Shown: positions 17,143 through 26,493 of the stretch, one piece after another
Layout of the letters: every line of letters starts with the position of its first letter
Numbering within the stretch: position 1 is the stretch's first letter
Assembly (NCBI GenBank): GCA_021787735.1
Contig: JAJYLL010000001.1
Location: 62,001-126,000, forward strand
DNA: 64,000 bases
Direction of reading: 5' to 3'
DNA from: Acidobacteriota bacterium
Lineage (GTDB): Bacteria > Acidobacteriota > Terriglobia > UBA7540
Translations under genes and position numbers: made by a program
The notes under the pieces: model-generated
What the model was told of the DNA's origin: nothing
Database searches by the model: none
What the model saw: only the letters and a program-made list of their open reading frames with translations

Positions 17143-18333
17143 CTACCACATCGATCTAATGTTCCAGATGTTCAGCTTGACGATCTTTGCTTCCCCGCCC
17201 TTGGAATAAAATTCAATCCCCCGGCTGGAAAGAGGAGGAAATATCAGGTCGGAAATCAACCGCTCGTCATGGTTGGCAAAAACTTCGACACAACAACGGT
17301 CGACAACTTTGTTCGAACTGTAGCAGGGCTCGCTGTTCTTGAGCTTCACCCAAGCCACGAGCCCCGCCCGATGGTTTCCCGCCTTCATTTCCGGGTATAT
17401 GTAATTACTCGGATCGCTGACCTTTGTGCCTTCCGACGTTCCAAAGGGACGCAGATTCCCTTATCGTCCTAGTTCCTCGCTCATCACGCGATAAGTCCAC
17501 GGGAACCGGTCCATCAATGCCTCGCGCGAGTGAGGGATCAGGTCCGCATTGACAGGCATAAAACGGTAACGGACCGGCGTATAACCTGTATCCGTGAAGT
17601 CGTTGTTGGGGGTAGCGTCCAGGATCAGAGGATGCAGGCCCTCCTTCCGGCCACGAAAGGGGTGCGCCTTTTCGTCAATGCCGAGAAACACTTTCTTCTT
17701 AATGCGATCCCGGTTATCCAATGTGACACGATAGATGTATTCGATGTCCGTGGCACGGCCCCATCGGGCCATGAGCGCGTCCGTCCGCGTTCCGCCGTCT
17801 TCATTGCTGAACACAATGCTGTACTGTATGGTTTCTCCCTCAGGCTTCTTGAAAATCTCATACCACATCAGCAACGGTGCATCCGAAAACGCGCCCAGCG
17901 TGTCTGCGCGGGCGAAGAGGACCGGAGCGTGCTGGGCGACCTGGAATTCCGGCGCGTCCTCAGAAATGACGCTTACGGACGCTTTGTGAACCACCAGTCG
18001 GGCTTGCCGGGCCGACAAGCGGTCGTCGCGCTTGACCGCCAAGGTGTGCGGCCTCGCCTTCAGATATCCCAGAAGCACTGGATAGGTTGCCGGCCGCTCA
18101 CTTCCAAAGACAATCACATCCTGGTTGTACTGACCGTCAAGGATAATCCTTGCAACGGCAGCTTCATCACCGTTTGTTGCCCAGGAAGCACCCGGAGCCG
18201 AAGCGCTAAGCTCGGCCACGGCCTCTTCTCCGTTTTTAAGAGTGAACTGGAAGTCCTTGCCCTGGCCCACCAGCGCCTGTGGGATGAAGCAAACAACGAC
18301 GAGCATCAGGTAATTCAGCCTGAAACGCAACAT
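17143..18333 (-). pseudogene. Broken secreted protein gene fused to a GH32 C-terminal remnant
   Basis: From ATG 18333 (GGGGGGAAAG six bases upstream) a secreted protein of unknown family reads 290 codons to TAA at 17461-17463. It has a signal peptide (LMLVVVCFIPQALVGQG), then a beta-rich body. The same frame continues past this stop for 105 codons to 17143 without another stop. The first part (GNLRPFGTSEGTKVSDPSN, YIYPEMKAGNHRAGLVAWVK) looks like a natural continuation, so a GAA-to-TAA change is the simplest explanation. The last 55 codons (VDRCCVEVFANHDERLISDL, GIEFYSKGGEAKIVKLNIW) match the C-terminal beta-sandwich of glycoside hydrolase family 32. The body of that fructanase/invertase is missing, presumably by an in-frame deletion. 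Confidence 0.75.
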
Positions 18334-18581
18334 GTGCTTTCCCCCCAGCGAATAGCGCATGAAAGTATGCCGCCGATATGACACCGATTCCAGCAGAATG
18401 TATGTCCCGTCAACAATAACATGGCTAATGGACTGTCAATCGAGGGACAAGAAAATACCCGCTTAATACGCACTCCGCTTCGCTCCAAAATGGAACCCAA
18501 TCGTTGCTCAATGAAGCTACGGCAGAACCGGTGCGGTGACAACCCACCCTGGCAATGAAGTTTGTGACTGACCGAAGGAAG

Positions 18582-18658
18582 TGGTACGCCCGGAGAGATT
18601 CGAACTCCCGACCCCTTGCTTCGTAGGCAAGTGCTCTATCCAGCTGAGCTACGGGCGC
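18582..18658 (-). tRNA. tRNA-Arg (anticodon ACG)
   Basis: The reverse strand folds as a complete tRNA: acceptor GCGCCCG pairing with CGGGCGT, D-arm GCTCAGCTGGATAGAGC, anticodon stem-loop CTTGC-CTACGAA-GCAAG with anticodon ACG, and T-arm with GTTCGAATC. The discriminator is A, and a genomic CCA is encoded at 18582-18584. A truncated integrase lies on its 5' side. Confidence 0.97.
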
Positions 18659-18702
18659 ATAGCTTGATTATATGCGACTTAACTTCCTGGCTGCCACGAT
18701 TT

Positions 18703-19343
18703 CTACTGCTTGGGCACATGAACATATCGCATCCTGGTGTCCAGGCTTAAGTGCCCGAGCAAGGCAGCAAGCTCCGCCAAGCCCACGCCCGCTTGCACGC
18801 ACCGTGAAGCGAACGTATGCCTAAAATCATAAGGTACAAAGGGTGCGTCGGTAAAGTGCTTTTCAATTAACATCAGATGCGCTTTCTTCAAGGACGTGAC
18901 GTACCCAAGCCCTTTGTTCTTCGTCTTTGGTCCTCGCACGGGGAAAATATCACCGTTCAGGCTTTCTTCGCTCCGCCTTCGTAATGCCTCCAGCACGTCC
19001 TCCATCGAAGGCACTTCACTCCTGTAGGCTGGCCGCTTGGTTCCCCGCAGCGCTACGAATTCCTGCGCAAGGTTTACGTCGGCTCTCTGCAGGCTGAAAA
19101 TCTCCCTCGGCCGTCCCGTGTTCGAATCATGAGGAGAGCGAAGTCATGCAGGTCGCCCTTCGATACACTCAAGAGTTTTTCGACCGTCTCAATGCCCAGC
19201 GCGCGCATCCTCCCGGGGCTCTCGCGCCCGAACTTCGCACGCTGTACATGGTTCCCGACGTTCATCTCCAAGGCGTCGGCATGACTGAAAATTAGCTTCA
19301 GTGTGGTCAGTACCCGCACGCCCTGCCACAACCATAGGACCAA
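18703..19343 (-). pseudogene. Tyrosine recombinase / phage integrase remnant with frameshift
   Basis: Two minus-strand frames together encode an integrase. The upstream part (to about 19125) has TLKLIFSHADALEMNVGNHV, a KFGRESPGRMRAL segment and DLHDFALLMI. These correspond to the core-binding end and start of the catalytic domain. The second frame resumes as GRPREIFSLQRADVNLAQEF and reaches the box II motif DFRHTFASRCVQAGVGLAEL, LLGHLSLDTRMRYVHV. The catalytic Arg and His of box II are present, with Tyr in MRYVHV. The frame switch near 19120-19135 indicates an indel. The N-terminal SAM-like domain is partly missing upstream. Adjacent tRNA-Arg suggests an old integrated element. The gene cannot make a functional enzyme. 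Confidence 0.8.
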
Positions 19344-19803
19344 GGCGTGTCAGAGTCGCAATATCGAGCTAACAAACTACGCTCGCCGCAATTATTTCTT
19401 CGAGTTCTGGAGCGCAGCCCGCCGCGGTCAACAAAGAGCGCGATCATGTGGTAACAGTTCAGCTGCCCGCTATGGACGGAAGAGGTCGGGAGAAACCTGA
19501 GGTAGAAGCAAGATCATTGGCTAAAGCAGGCGTACTTCTTAAGAACTCCGCTTGCTGGGTTTTCTTCAACCAGTTCTTGCTCGACAGTGTTCTGCGTGTG
19601 CGAGCGGTCCAATGCTTCACTGATACATCTGTTTCAACCTGTCGAGGCACAACAAGAACGCCGTCAATTTCTTGTGGGACGCGCTAGTCTGTTAGCGCAC
19701 CGATAAAAGGGAGCCGGCGCCCTTTGGTTTAAGATGTATCGTAAGAGGCGAAGAGCCCTGATAAACTTGGGAGTACGAAAAGAAGAACTTAGGGAGCGAG
19801 ACA
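19344..19803. other. Gene-free stretch with two tandem hairpins before glgP
   Basis: 460 bases between the integrase remnant and the glucan phosphorylase gene contain no convincing coding frame. Near its end are two perfect 6-bp stems in tandem: GCGCTA-gtctgt-TAGCGC (19681-19698) and AAAGGG-agccggcg-CCCTTT (19706-19725). They could be a leader structure of the phosphorylase mRNA or a weak terminator. An AGGGAG ribosome site precedes the ATG at 19804. Confidence 0.45.
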
Positions 19804-22305
19804 ATGGATCCTGAACAATCTACGACCTGGCTCCGCGACTTGGCGCTGGATCTCCGCTGGTCATGGAACCATACAGCGGACGAGTTGTGGGCTCGCCTTG
19901 ATCCAGAGTTTTGGACGCTGACGCATAACGCCTGGGTCATCCTCCAAACGGTCTCGCCAGAAAGGCTGGGTGAATGCCTGGCGGACCCTGCCTTCCACGA
20001 GAAGCTAGAGGAAGTGCGTCGTTACTACGAGTACTACGATACACGTCACCACTGGTTCCAAACGACGTATCCCGACCCGCCAATCAAGGCAGTCGCCTAT
20101 TTCAGCATGGAATTCATGCTGAGTGATGCTCTGCCGATTTACTCGGGAGGGCTTGGCAACGTCAGTGGCGATCAGCTCAAATCCGCCAGCGATCTGGGCG
20201 TTCCGGTCTACGGGGTAGGACTTTTATATCAGCAGGGTTATTTCCGCCAGCGTATCGACGCCGATGGCCATCAGGAGGCGCTTTACCCCTACAACGATCC
20301 TACCCAGTTGCCGATTTCTCCCCTTCGCGAGCCCAACGGGGAATGGCTACGAGTATCCGTTCGCTTGCCGGGTGTTCGCCTGTACCTGCGCACGTGGGAA
20401 GTGCGCGTGGGACGCTGCCGGCTGTTTTTGCTCGATTCGAATGATCCCGCAAATCTTCCCGATTACCGAGGTCTTACCTCTGAGCTTTACGGTGGCGGTC
20501 CGGAAACACGCCTGCTGCAAGAACGAATCCTTGGCATCGCCGGCTGGCGATTGCTGCGGGCGCTGGGCCTTCATCCGGAGGTTTGCCATCTCAACGAGGG
20601 CCATGCCTCATTTGCCGTATTGGAACGCGCCCGCGATTTCATGGAGGAGGCGAAAATTACTTTCGATGAGGCTTTCGCGGCGACCCGCCCAGGGAACCTT
20701 TTCACGACACATACCCCGGTCGAGGCGGGTTTTGACCGTTTTTCGCCAGCCCTGATGAAGCGGCACCTCGGCCGCTACGCAGAAGAGCGGCTGGGGATCC
20801 CCTTCTCGCAACTCATGGGGCTGGGACGTCTGAATTCGAATGATGATTCGGAGCCTTTCAACATGGCCTATCTGGCCATTCGTGGCAGTGGTGCAGTGAA
20901 CGGCGTGAGTCGTTTACACGGCGAAGTCAGCCGCCGATTGTTTCAGCCTCTATTCCCACGCTGGCCGCAGGCCGAGGTGCCAGTCGGCCATGTGACGAAC
21001 GGCATCCATGTTCCGTCATGGGATTCGAAGGCCGCGGACGACGTCTGGACGGAGGCTGCAGGCAAGGACCGGTGGCGCGGAGACTTAGAAGAATTGGCCG
21101 GAGCGCTAGACTCCGTCCCCGCTGCAGACATTTGGAAGATGCGTACGGAGAACCGCATCCAGCTTGTCGATTACGTGAGGACCTATCTGTCCCGCCAAGT
21201 CGCTGGGCACGGAGCCTCTGTTGAAGAAGTCGCTCTGGGCGCCCGCATTTTCGATCCCAATACGCTGACAATTGGGTTTTCACGCCGCTTTGCGACGTAC
21301 AAGCGCCCCAACCTGATGCTGAGGGAGTCGGACCGTTTGCTCCGGATTCTAACGAACCGAGAACAGCCTGTTCAGCTCGTCATCGCGGGCAAAGCGCATC
21401 CTCAGGACCGCGAAGGCCAGGAAATGATCTGGCAGTGGATTCAGTTTATCCGCCATACGCCCGCACGCGAGCATGTCGTGTTCCTGGCGGACTACGACAT
21501 GCAGATGGCCGAGCATCTGGCCCACGGTGTGGACGTTTGGGTAAATAACCCCCGGAGGCCTTGGGAAGCGAGCGGAACCAGTGGCATGAAGGTACTCGTG
21601 AACGGAGGACTCAACCTTTCGGAACTTGATGGTTGGTGGGCCGAAGCGTACTCACCGGAAGTCGGCTGGGCTATCGGAGACGGCCAGGAGCACGATTCTG
21701 ATCCGGAGTGGGATCGCAGGGATGCTGAGCAGATCTATTCGTTGCTGGAACGCGAAATTATTCCCATGTTCTACCAGCGAGACCAGGAGGGGCTTCCGCT
21801 CGCCTGGATCGACCGTATACGGGCAAGCATGTCACGTCTGACCCCGCAGTTTTCCGCCAATCGGGTGGTAAGAGAATATACTGAAACTCATTACATCGCC
21901 CGCGCGAAAGCATACCGCGAACGAACAACAGACGCCCGCACGGCCGTGGAGGGACTAATCCGCTGGCGCAAAAAGGTTGAAGATCATTGGGCCCGGCTCC
22001 GCTTTGGATCGCTGGAGGTAACTTCCGAAGGAGCCCAGCACATCTTCAATCTTCAGGTCTATCTGGATGAATTGGATCCGGAAGCGGTCCGCGTGGAGTT
22101 ATTCGCTGACGCGACGAAGTCTAGCGCTCCGGTGGTGGTAGAAATGAAATGCGGCGAGCCGCTGGTGGGTGCTTCCAACGCCCATCGTTATACAGCTTCA
22201 ATTGCAGCCAACCGCCCGGCAGGCGATTTTACGCCCCGCATCGTGCCCTGCCATCCGTTGGCATCGGTTCCTCTTGAGTGTGCGCGAATCCTCTGGTACA
22301 GGTAG
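19804..22305 (+). CDS. glgP: Alpha-glucan (glycogen/maltodextrin) phosphorylase
   Basis: 833 residues of the short, DUF3417-bearing type of GT35 phosphorylase. It releases glucose 1-phosphate from alpha-1,4-glucans with phosphate and pyridoxal phosphate. The N-terminal 110 residues are the DUF3417 domain (LALDLRWSWNHTADELWARLD, quoted in part). The catalytic part starts VAYFSMEFMLSDALPIYSGG, followed by HLNEGHASF and FTTHTPVEAGFDRF. It continues with GFSRRFATYKRPNL and the PLP-lysine region EASGTSGMKVLVNGGLNLS. The C-terminal 100 residues form an extra beta domain common in this subfamily. The AGGGAG ribosome site 7 bases upstream supports the start. It appears monocistronic. Confidence 0.95.
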   Translation: MDPEQSTTWLRDLALDLRWSWNHTADELWARLDPEFWTLTHNAWVILQTVSPERLGECLADPAFHEKLEEVRRYYEYYDTRHHWFQTTYPDPPIKAVAYFSMEFMLSDALPIYSGGLGNVSGDQLKSASDLGVPVYGVGLLYQQGYFRQRIDADGHQEALYPYNDPTQLPISPLREPNGEWLRVSVRLPGVRLYLRTWEVRVGRCRLFLLDSNDPANLPDYRGLTSELYGGGPETRLLQERILGIAGWRLLRALGLHPEVCHLNEGHASFAVLERARDFMEEAKITFDEAFAATRPGNLFTTHTPVEAGFDRFSPALMKRHLGRYAEERLGIPFSQLMGLGRLNSNDDSEPFNMAYLAIRGSGAVNGVSRLHGEVSRRLFQPLFPRWPQAEVPVGHVTNGIHVPSWDSKAADDVWTEAAGKDRWRGDLEELAGALDSVPAADIWKMRTENRIQLVDYVRTYLSRQVAGHGASVEEVALGARIFDPNTLTIGFSRRFATYKRPNLMLRESDRLLRILTNREQPVQLVIAGKAHPQDREGQEMIWQWIQFIRHTPAREHVVFLADYDMQMAEHLAHGVDVWVNNPRRPWEASGTSGMKVLVNGGLNLSELDGWWAEAYSPEVGWAIGDGQEHDSDPEWDRRDAEQIYSLLEREIIPMFYQRDQEGLPLAWIDRIRASMSRLTPQFSANRVVREYTETHYIARAKAYRERTTDARTAVEGLIRWRKKVEDHWARLRFGSLEVTSEGAQHIFNLQVYLDELDPEAVRVELFADATKSSAPVVVEMKCGEPLVGASNAHRYTASIAANRPAGDFTPRIVPCHPLASVPLECARILWYR

Positions 22306-22444
22306 AAGGCCGATTATCCGCCAACATCTCGGAAACGGATAGTTGTGCTCAGGAACCGCTGCGGGCCTAAGGAACCTGCCTCTCGTGGCCGCAATTGAGT
22401 TGCCGCCGCGTGGTGGTACGAATTCGGCTGACACTGACAGCCCG

Positions 22445-22453
22445 TGATATAAT
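22445..22453 (+). promoter_or_regulatory. Extended -10 promoter element for the S41 protease gene
   Basis: TGATATAAT is a perfect extended -10, 32 bases before the ATG at 22485. It is preceded by two CTGACA copies (22428-22433 and 22434-22439) that are too close for a standard 17-bp spacing. The predicted start is near 22460, leaving a short leader that contains the GGAG ribosome site at 22471. Confidence 0.55.
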
Positions 22454-22484
22454 TTTTAAAGCAGGGCAAAGGAGCTGCAACGTG

Positions 22485-24125
22485 ATGAAGCAAAACCGAC
22501 GCGCAGGGTGGTTTGTCTTCGCAACCCTGATTGTTTGCGCCATCCTCGGCGGGCTTTATGGTCCGCAAGTTGAAGCCAATACGGCGAACGACAACGATTC
22601 CTCCTTTCAGGCCAGCCTACGTGAATTCACCAACGTCTACGGCAAGGTCCAGGAAAATTACGCCACCCCGGTTGATCCCAACAAAGCTATATACGGTCCT
22701 ACGAACAGCAATTTTGTGGGAGCAATTCCTGGCATGCTGCGGACCCTTGATCCGCATTCGAACTTCTTCGACCCGCGCGCCTTTGCCATGTTGCGAGAAG
22801 ACCAGGAAGGCCGTTATTTCGGCGTTGGAATGAGCATCCAGTCCCGGCCCGGCAAAATGGGGAAACTGGTGACCTTTGTGGTTGCCCCGATTCCCGGCTC
22901 TCCGGCATTTAAGGCCGGTCTCCGCCCTGGTGATGTTATTGAGGAAATCAACGGCAAGAGCGCCGTCGGCCTTGATTCCTCGTTGAATGAGCAGACAGAC
23001 AAAGTGGCCAAATTGCTGAAGGGCCCTCGCGGCACGATTGTGCATGTTGTGGTCCGCCGCGATGGAGCGACCAAGCCGCTCAGTTTTACGATCACGCGCG
23101 GTGAGATCACGCAGCCCAGCGTTGACGATGTATTCATGGTAAAGCCCCATGTAGGGTACATTCACATCAGCCGCTTTAACGAAACCACCAATACGGAGCT
23201 TACACAGGCGCTGAAAAAACTGGATGCCGAGCACATGGACGGACTCATACTCGACTTGCGAGACAACCCGGGCGGCTTGCTGCAGGAGGCTGTGGAAGTT
23301 TCCGATCACTTCCTGAAAAAGGGTCAGCTAATCGTTTATCATTACGGGCGCTCTTCGCCTGAGAAGCGGTACTACGCGACGCACGGCGACAAGGGAAACA
23401 GATATCCCATCGTGATCCTGATCAATCGGATGACTGCCAGCGCGGCAGAGATCGTTACGGGGGCTCTCCAAGACCACGACCGAGCCTTGGTAATGGGCGA
23501 GACCAGTTTCGGAAAAGGCCTGGTGCAAACTGTTTATCCTCTAAGCGACGACACGGGCCTGGCATTGACAACTGCGCGCTATTACACGCCCAGCGGACGC
23601 CTGATCCAGCGTAATTACAACACCGTGTCGCTTTACGATTATTACTACCGCCCCGAGGGTACTCCCGAACCTCACACCGAGGTCCGCCTGACGGACGGAG
23701 GCCGGAAAGTTTACGGCGGAGGAGGAATAACTCCGGACGTTAAGGTACCTCCCCAGAAACTTAATGATACTCAGCAAACACTGGTGCAGAACGGAGCGTT
23801 CTACACGTTTGCCCAGAATTATCTGGCGGAGCACAAGACCATTCCGGAAGATTTCCAGGTGACCGACAATGTGCTGGCGGAGTTCACTCAATTTTTGACC
23901 AAACAGAAAATACCTGTGTCAAGTGCGGACCTGCAGAAGAACCTTGATTTTGTTGAACTCCATATTCGCGAAAGCCTCGTCAGGGACATTTACGGTACCA
24001 ATGTTGCCTATAGGATCGCAATCGAAAATGATCCTCTTGTGGCGGACGCCGTGAATCATTTGCCTGAGGCGCAACAACTGCTCGTGAACGTCCAGAAGTA
24101 CATGGCCGCGAGGGAAACCAAGTAA
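22485..24125 (+). CDS. S41 family C-terminal processing peptidase
   Basis: 546 residues from ATG 22485 (GGAG ten bases upstream; GTG 22482 is also possible). Residues 8-30 are a signal or anchor. A PDZ domain covers about residues 105-205 (YFGVGMSI, PGSPAFKAGLRPGDVIEEIN). The S41 protease domain follows with GLILDLRDNPGGLL and the Ser/Lys dyad: Ser319 in MTASAAEIV and Lys344 in TSFGKGLVQT. The C-terminal 120 residues are an extra helical domain. Such enzymes cleave envelope proteins from the C terminus outside the inner membrane. The original long open frame from 22395 overlaps the promoter and is not used. Confidence 0.93.
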   Translation: MKQNRRAGWFVFATLIVCAILGGLYGPQVEANTANDNDSSFQASLREFTNVYGKVQENYATPVDPNKAIYGPTNSNFVGAIPGMLRTLDPHSNFFDPRAFAMLREDQEGRYFGVGMSIQSRPGKMGKLVTFVVAPIPGSPAFKAGLRPGDVIEEINGKSAVGLDSSLNEQTDKVAKLLKGPRGTIVHVVVRRDGATKPLSFTITRGEITQPSVDDVFMVKPHVGYIHISRFNETTNTELTQALKKLDAEHMDGLILDLRDNPGGLLQEAVEVSDHFLKKGQLIVYHYGRSSPEKRYYATHGDKGNRYPIVILINRMTASAAEIVTGALQDHDRALVMGETSFGKGLVQTVYPLSDDTGLALTTARYYTPSGRLIQRNYNTVSLYDYYYRPEGTPEPHTEVRLTDGGRKVYGGGGITPDVKVPPQKLNDTQQTLVQNGAFYTFAQNYLAEHKTIPEDFQVTDNVLAEFTQFLTKQKIPVSSADLQKNLDFVELHIRESLVRDIYGTNVAYRIAIENDPLVADAVNHLPEAQQLLVNVQKYMAARETK

Positions 24126-24217
24126 CTCAGGGCTTGCGGGCGCTCATTTTTGATTGAGACATGTCGGCCAGTTTTCTTGGAGGTAGATCTTTAATTCCCT
24201 CCGCCAAGCTGTTCGTG

Positions 24218-24523
24218 TTAAGTATTCTTTGAAGGCCGCAAATACTTGAGAAGTGACCAGCCTCCGGTAATGGGGAACAGAAGGATCTGCTTGATAATTT
24301 CACCCTTGCCCTTCCTGCGAAATCGCTTCTGCTGGGATTCGGTCCGGCCCTGAAAAACCAGCATCATGGCGTACTTCAGAAAGTCCACTCCACATTGATC
24401 GCAATTCCCGCCGTGCTTCTGCGTATGCTTGCACGCAGGGCATGTAAACAAGGTAGGCGCGTGACAGCGCACGCAGAACTGGATACTGTCCGGGTTATCG
24501 TGGCCGCATTTGGCGCATTGCAT
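24218..24523 (-). CDS. Small double zinc-ribbon protein
   Basis: 101 residues. The first 44 residues contain eight cysteines arranged as four CxxC pairs (Cys3/6, 17/20, 28/31, 41/44), which would form two zinc ribbons. The remainder is basic and ends in a hydrophobic segment (IIKQILLFPITGGWSLLKYL) that may associate with the membrane. No enzymatic motif is seen. It may be a nucleic-acid or protein adaptor. It is convergent with the S41 protease gene. Confidence 0.75.
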   Translation of the reverse strand: MQCAKCGHDNPDSIQFCVRCHAPTLFTCPACKHTQKHGGNCDQCGVDFLKYAMMLVFQGRTESQQKRFRRKGKGEIIKQILLFPITGGWSLLKYLRPSKNT

Positions 24524-24633
24524 GGCGAAGACCCGTTATAGGGCTCAACTTGTCTTATCGGCGAACAGGAGCCTTGACTGGAGACCCAACGCGCTCCGGG
24601 CGGCAGGAAGAGGATTCCCTGAAGGTTGGAAAC

Positions 24634-24709
24634 TGGTGGACGCGAAGGGATTCGAACCCTCGACCTCAGCGTTGCGAACGCCGCGCTCTCCCAACTGAGC
24701 TACGCGCCC
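24634..24709 (-). tRNA. tRNA-Ala (anticodon CGC)
   Basis: The reverse strand begins GGGCGCGTAGCTCAG and folds into a full cloverleaf. The anticodon stem-loop CGGCG-TTCGCAA-CGCTG carries anticodon CGC, the T-arm has GGTTCGAATCC, and the acceptor end CGCGTCC pairs with GGGCGCG. The G3-U70 wobble pair, the alanine identity element, is present. CCA is encoded at 24634-24636. Confidence 0.97.
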
Positions 24710-24821
24710 ATTGAATGAACGTATCTTGCCTAATATAGCATGTGGCATTTCACACTGACAATTTTCACGCTTCTTGCGCATGCTGAAGCAGTTGCCACCC
24801 AATAACGCGCGGGCCAGCTCA

Positions 24822-24830
24822 TGCTACAAT
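24822..24830 (+). promoter_or_regulatory. Extended -10 element abutting a start codon
   Basis: TGCTACAAT is an extended -10 (one mismatch in TATAAT) whose predicted transcription start, about 24837, is only about 3 bases before the ATG at 24840. No ribosome site fits that ATG. The HAD phosphatase mRNA may therefore be leaderless or nearly so. Confidence 0.45.
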
Positions 24831-24839
24831 TCAAGCAGG

Positions 24840-25688
24840 ATGCCAATTCGAGTAATCGCTGTTGACCTTGATGGAACCCTGCTGAACAGCCGCCAAGAAA
24901 TCTCTGACGCTAACTGCCGCGCGCTTGCCGCGGCATCAGAGTGCGGCGTGCGCATCGTGATTATCACCGGCCGCCGCTACCATTCAGCGCGGCGACTGGT
25001 CGGGTCTCTTCCCTTTCTTGTAACCCTTATCACCTCGAACGGCGCAGTGGTCCGTTCACTTTCCGGAGAACTGCTCCACAAGAACTTCCTGCCCCGAAGC
25101 GTCGCAGTACAGGTGCTTGAAGCGTCTGCCCAATATCGGCCGTATGCTGTCGCGATCTATGACAAGCTTGGACGGGGGCAGGTCATGATGCAGCACAATG
25201 CCGCTCCCGACGGTCCCCTGCAGTGGTATCTGAGGACGGCCCGGGAATATCTGTTGCAAGTCCCGGACCTTCCCGCCGCGCTGCCAGGCGATCCCGTCCA
25301 GTTGATGTTCGGCGGTGAGCCGGCATTTCTGGAGGCGATCGAGAATGTGTTGCGCGCTTCCCCTGTCGGCAAACACGTCCATCTGACGTGGACCAAATAC
25401 TTTGAGCGAAGCATTTCCCTGTTGGACGTTATGAACCTTGGCTGCTCTAAGGCAAGCGGGCTTAAATGGTTGCTTCAGCAGACGGACTGCAACTTTAGCG
25501 AAGTCATGGCCATTGGGGACAATTTCAACGACCTGGAAATGTTGCGGATGGCGGGCTGCCCCGTAGTCATGAGGAATTCCACTCCGGGACTTGCCGACAA
25601 AGGCTGGCACATCACTCACTCCAATGATGAAGACGGCGTGGCCGCTGCCATCAACCAACTCCTCCTGAACCACAAGAAAGCTTTCTAG
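24840..25688 (+). CDS. HAD-superfamily Cof-type sugar phosphatase-like hydrolase
   Basis: 282 residues of the HAD IIB (Cof/YidA) subfamily, which dephosphorylate phosphosugars or flavin precursors in the cytoplasm. Motif I DLDGTLLNS holds the nucleophile Asp9 and acid/base Asp11. Motif II is VIITGRRYHSA. A type IIB cap lies between residues 85 and 200. Motif III is the Lys before WLLQQ (GCSKASGLKWLL) and motif IV is IGDNFNDLEML. The start at 24840 places motif I near the N terminus as usual. The open frame extends to 24774, but a promoter-like element occupies that part. No operon partner is visible. Confidence 0.9.
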   Translation: MPIRVIAVDLDGTLLNSRQEISDANCRALAAASECGVRIVIITGRRYHSARRLVGSLPFLVTLITSNGAVVRSLSGELLHKNFLPRSVAVQVLEASAQYRPYAVAIYDKLGRGQVMMQHNAAPDGPLQWYLRTAREYLLQVPDLPAALPGDPVQLMFGGEPAFLEAIENVLRASPVGKHVHLTWTKYFERSISLLDVMNLGCSKASGLKWLLQQTDCNFSEVMAIGDNFNDLEMLRMAGCPVVMRNSTPGLADKGWHITHSNDEDGVAAAINQLLLNHKKAF

Positions 25689-25785
25689 CGTCTCTCCTGT
25701 CCCGGCCGCTGAAATTTGCCCTATATTCAGCGAAACGGAGCAAAACCAAACCCGGACATTGTGCGACAAATTCCGGCGCGGCGGG

Positions 25786-26493
25786 CTATTCGTGGTTAAT
25801 CACTTGTGTTCCGGGAGGAGGGGTAAGCTCGAACATTGAAGCCGTCAGCCTGGGATTCCGGGCGATGTGACTGAAGACGAACTTCATGACGCTGTTATCG
25901 CTGTAAGTGATTACGAGTCGGCGGATATCCATCTGAGGGTCGAACTCCAGAACTACGTGCTTGTAACCGATCTTTTCCGCATGCCGCGGGTAAGCCATGA
26001 TTACGCGATCTTCAGCGGGGTGCTTAAACTGGCCATTCACATCTTCAAAACGCGAAAACACTTTCCGCAAATCGACCCGGGAAAGGAGCAAGCGGAACGG
26101 GACACGGTAATCCTCACTTTCCTTTACGGAAGAACGGTTGAGCTGACTCTGCTCCGGGAGATAGAGGAGCACTTCCTTCTTGTTTGACAGAAAGACCTTC
26201 TTTTCCGGCTCGCGGTAATCCCACCTCATGCGGCCGCCCCGCGCAAAAACCACTGTGCCAGACTCAACCCGGCTCCCGCCGCCTGAATCGTAGGTTTGAG
26301 TGAAATCTGCCCGAATAGCCTGCACGTCGTGATAACTTTTCTGCACTTCAGTAATGAACTGGTCAAGCGGCACACCGCTGGTGGAGGCCGGCTCAGCCCG
26401 AAGGCCCGGCCCCATCAGCAGCACAATCAGTGCCGCGCAAAGCATGGCCACGGCCAACAATCCGGCGGAATCTTTACGGAGACTTTCTTTCAT
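25786..26493 (-). CDS. lolA: Outer-membrane lipoprotein carrier protein LolA
   Basis: 235 residues. The N-terminal signal peptide spans about residues 1-34 (LLAVAMLCAALIVLLMG). The LolA fold follows: IRADFTQTYDSGGGSRVESG (in part), GGRMRWDYREPEKKVFLSN, KEVLLYLPEQSQLNRSS, and late strands such as HVVLEFDPQMDIRRLVITYS. LolA shuttles lipoproteins across the periplasm from LolCDE to the outer membrane. The gene overlaps the end of the upstream TMTC-like gene by 20 bases, implying translational coupling. Confidence 0.9.
   Translation of the reverse strand: MKESLRKDSAGLLAVAMLCAALIVLLMGPGLRAEPASTSGVPLDQFITEVQKSYHDVQAIRADFTQTYDSGGGSRVESGTVVFARGGRMRWDYREPEKKVFLSNKKEVLLYLPEQSQLNRSSVKESEDYRVPFRLLLSRVDLRKVFSRFEDVNGQFKHPAEDRVIMAYPRHAEKIGYKHVVLEFDPQMDIRRLVITYSDNSVMKFVFSHIARNPRLTASMFELTPPPGTQVINHE

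Noticed and set aside
17530-18381. 283-codon plus-strand open frame
   Set aside because: Antisense to the secreted gene at 17143-18333, which has a signal peptide and ribosome site. The translation looks random.
18582-18700. attachment site repeat at tRNA-Arg
   Set aside because: I looked for another copy of the tRNA 3' end sequence in the window and saw none, so no attL/attR pair can be claimed.
19448-19687. 79-codon plus-strand frame before glgP
   Set aside because: No ribosome site and no recognisable protein. The region is a remnant zone beside the integrase.
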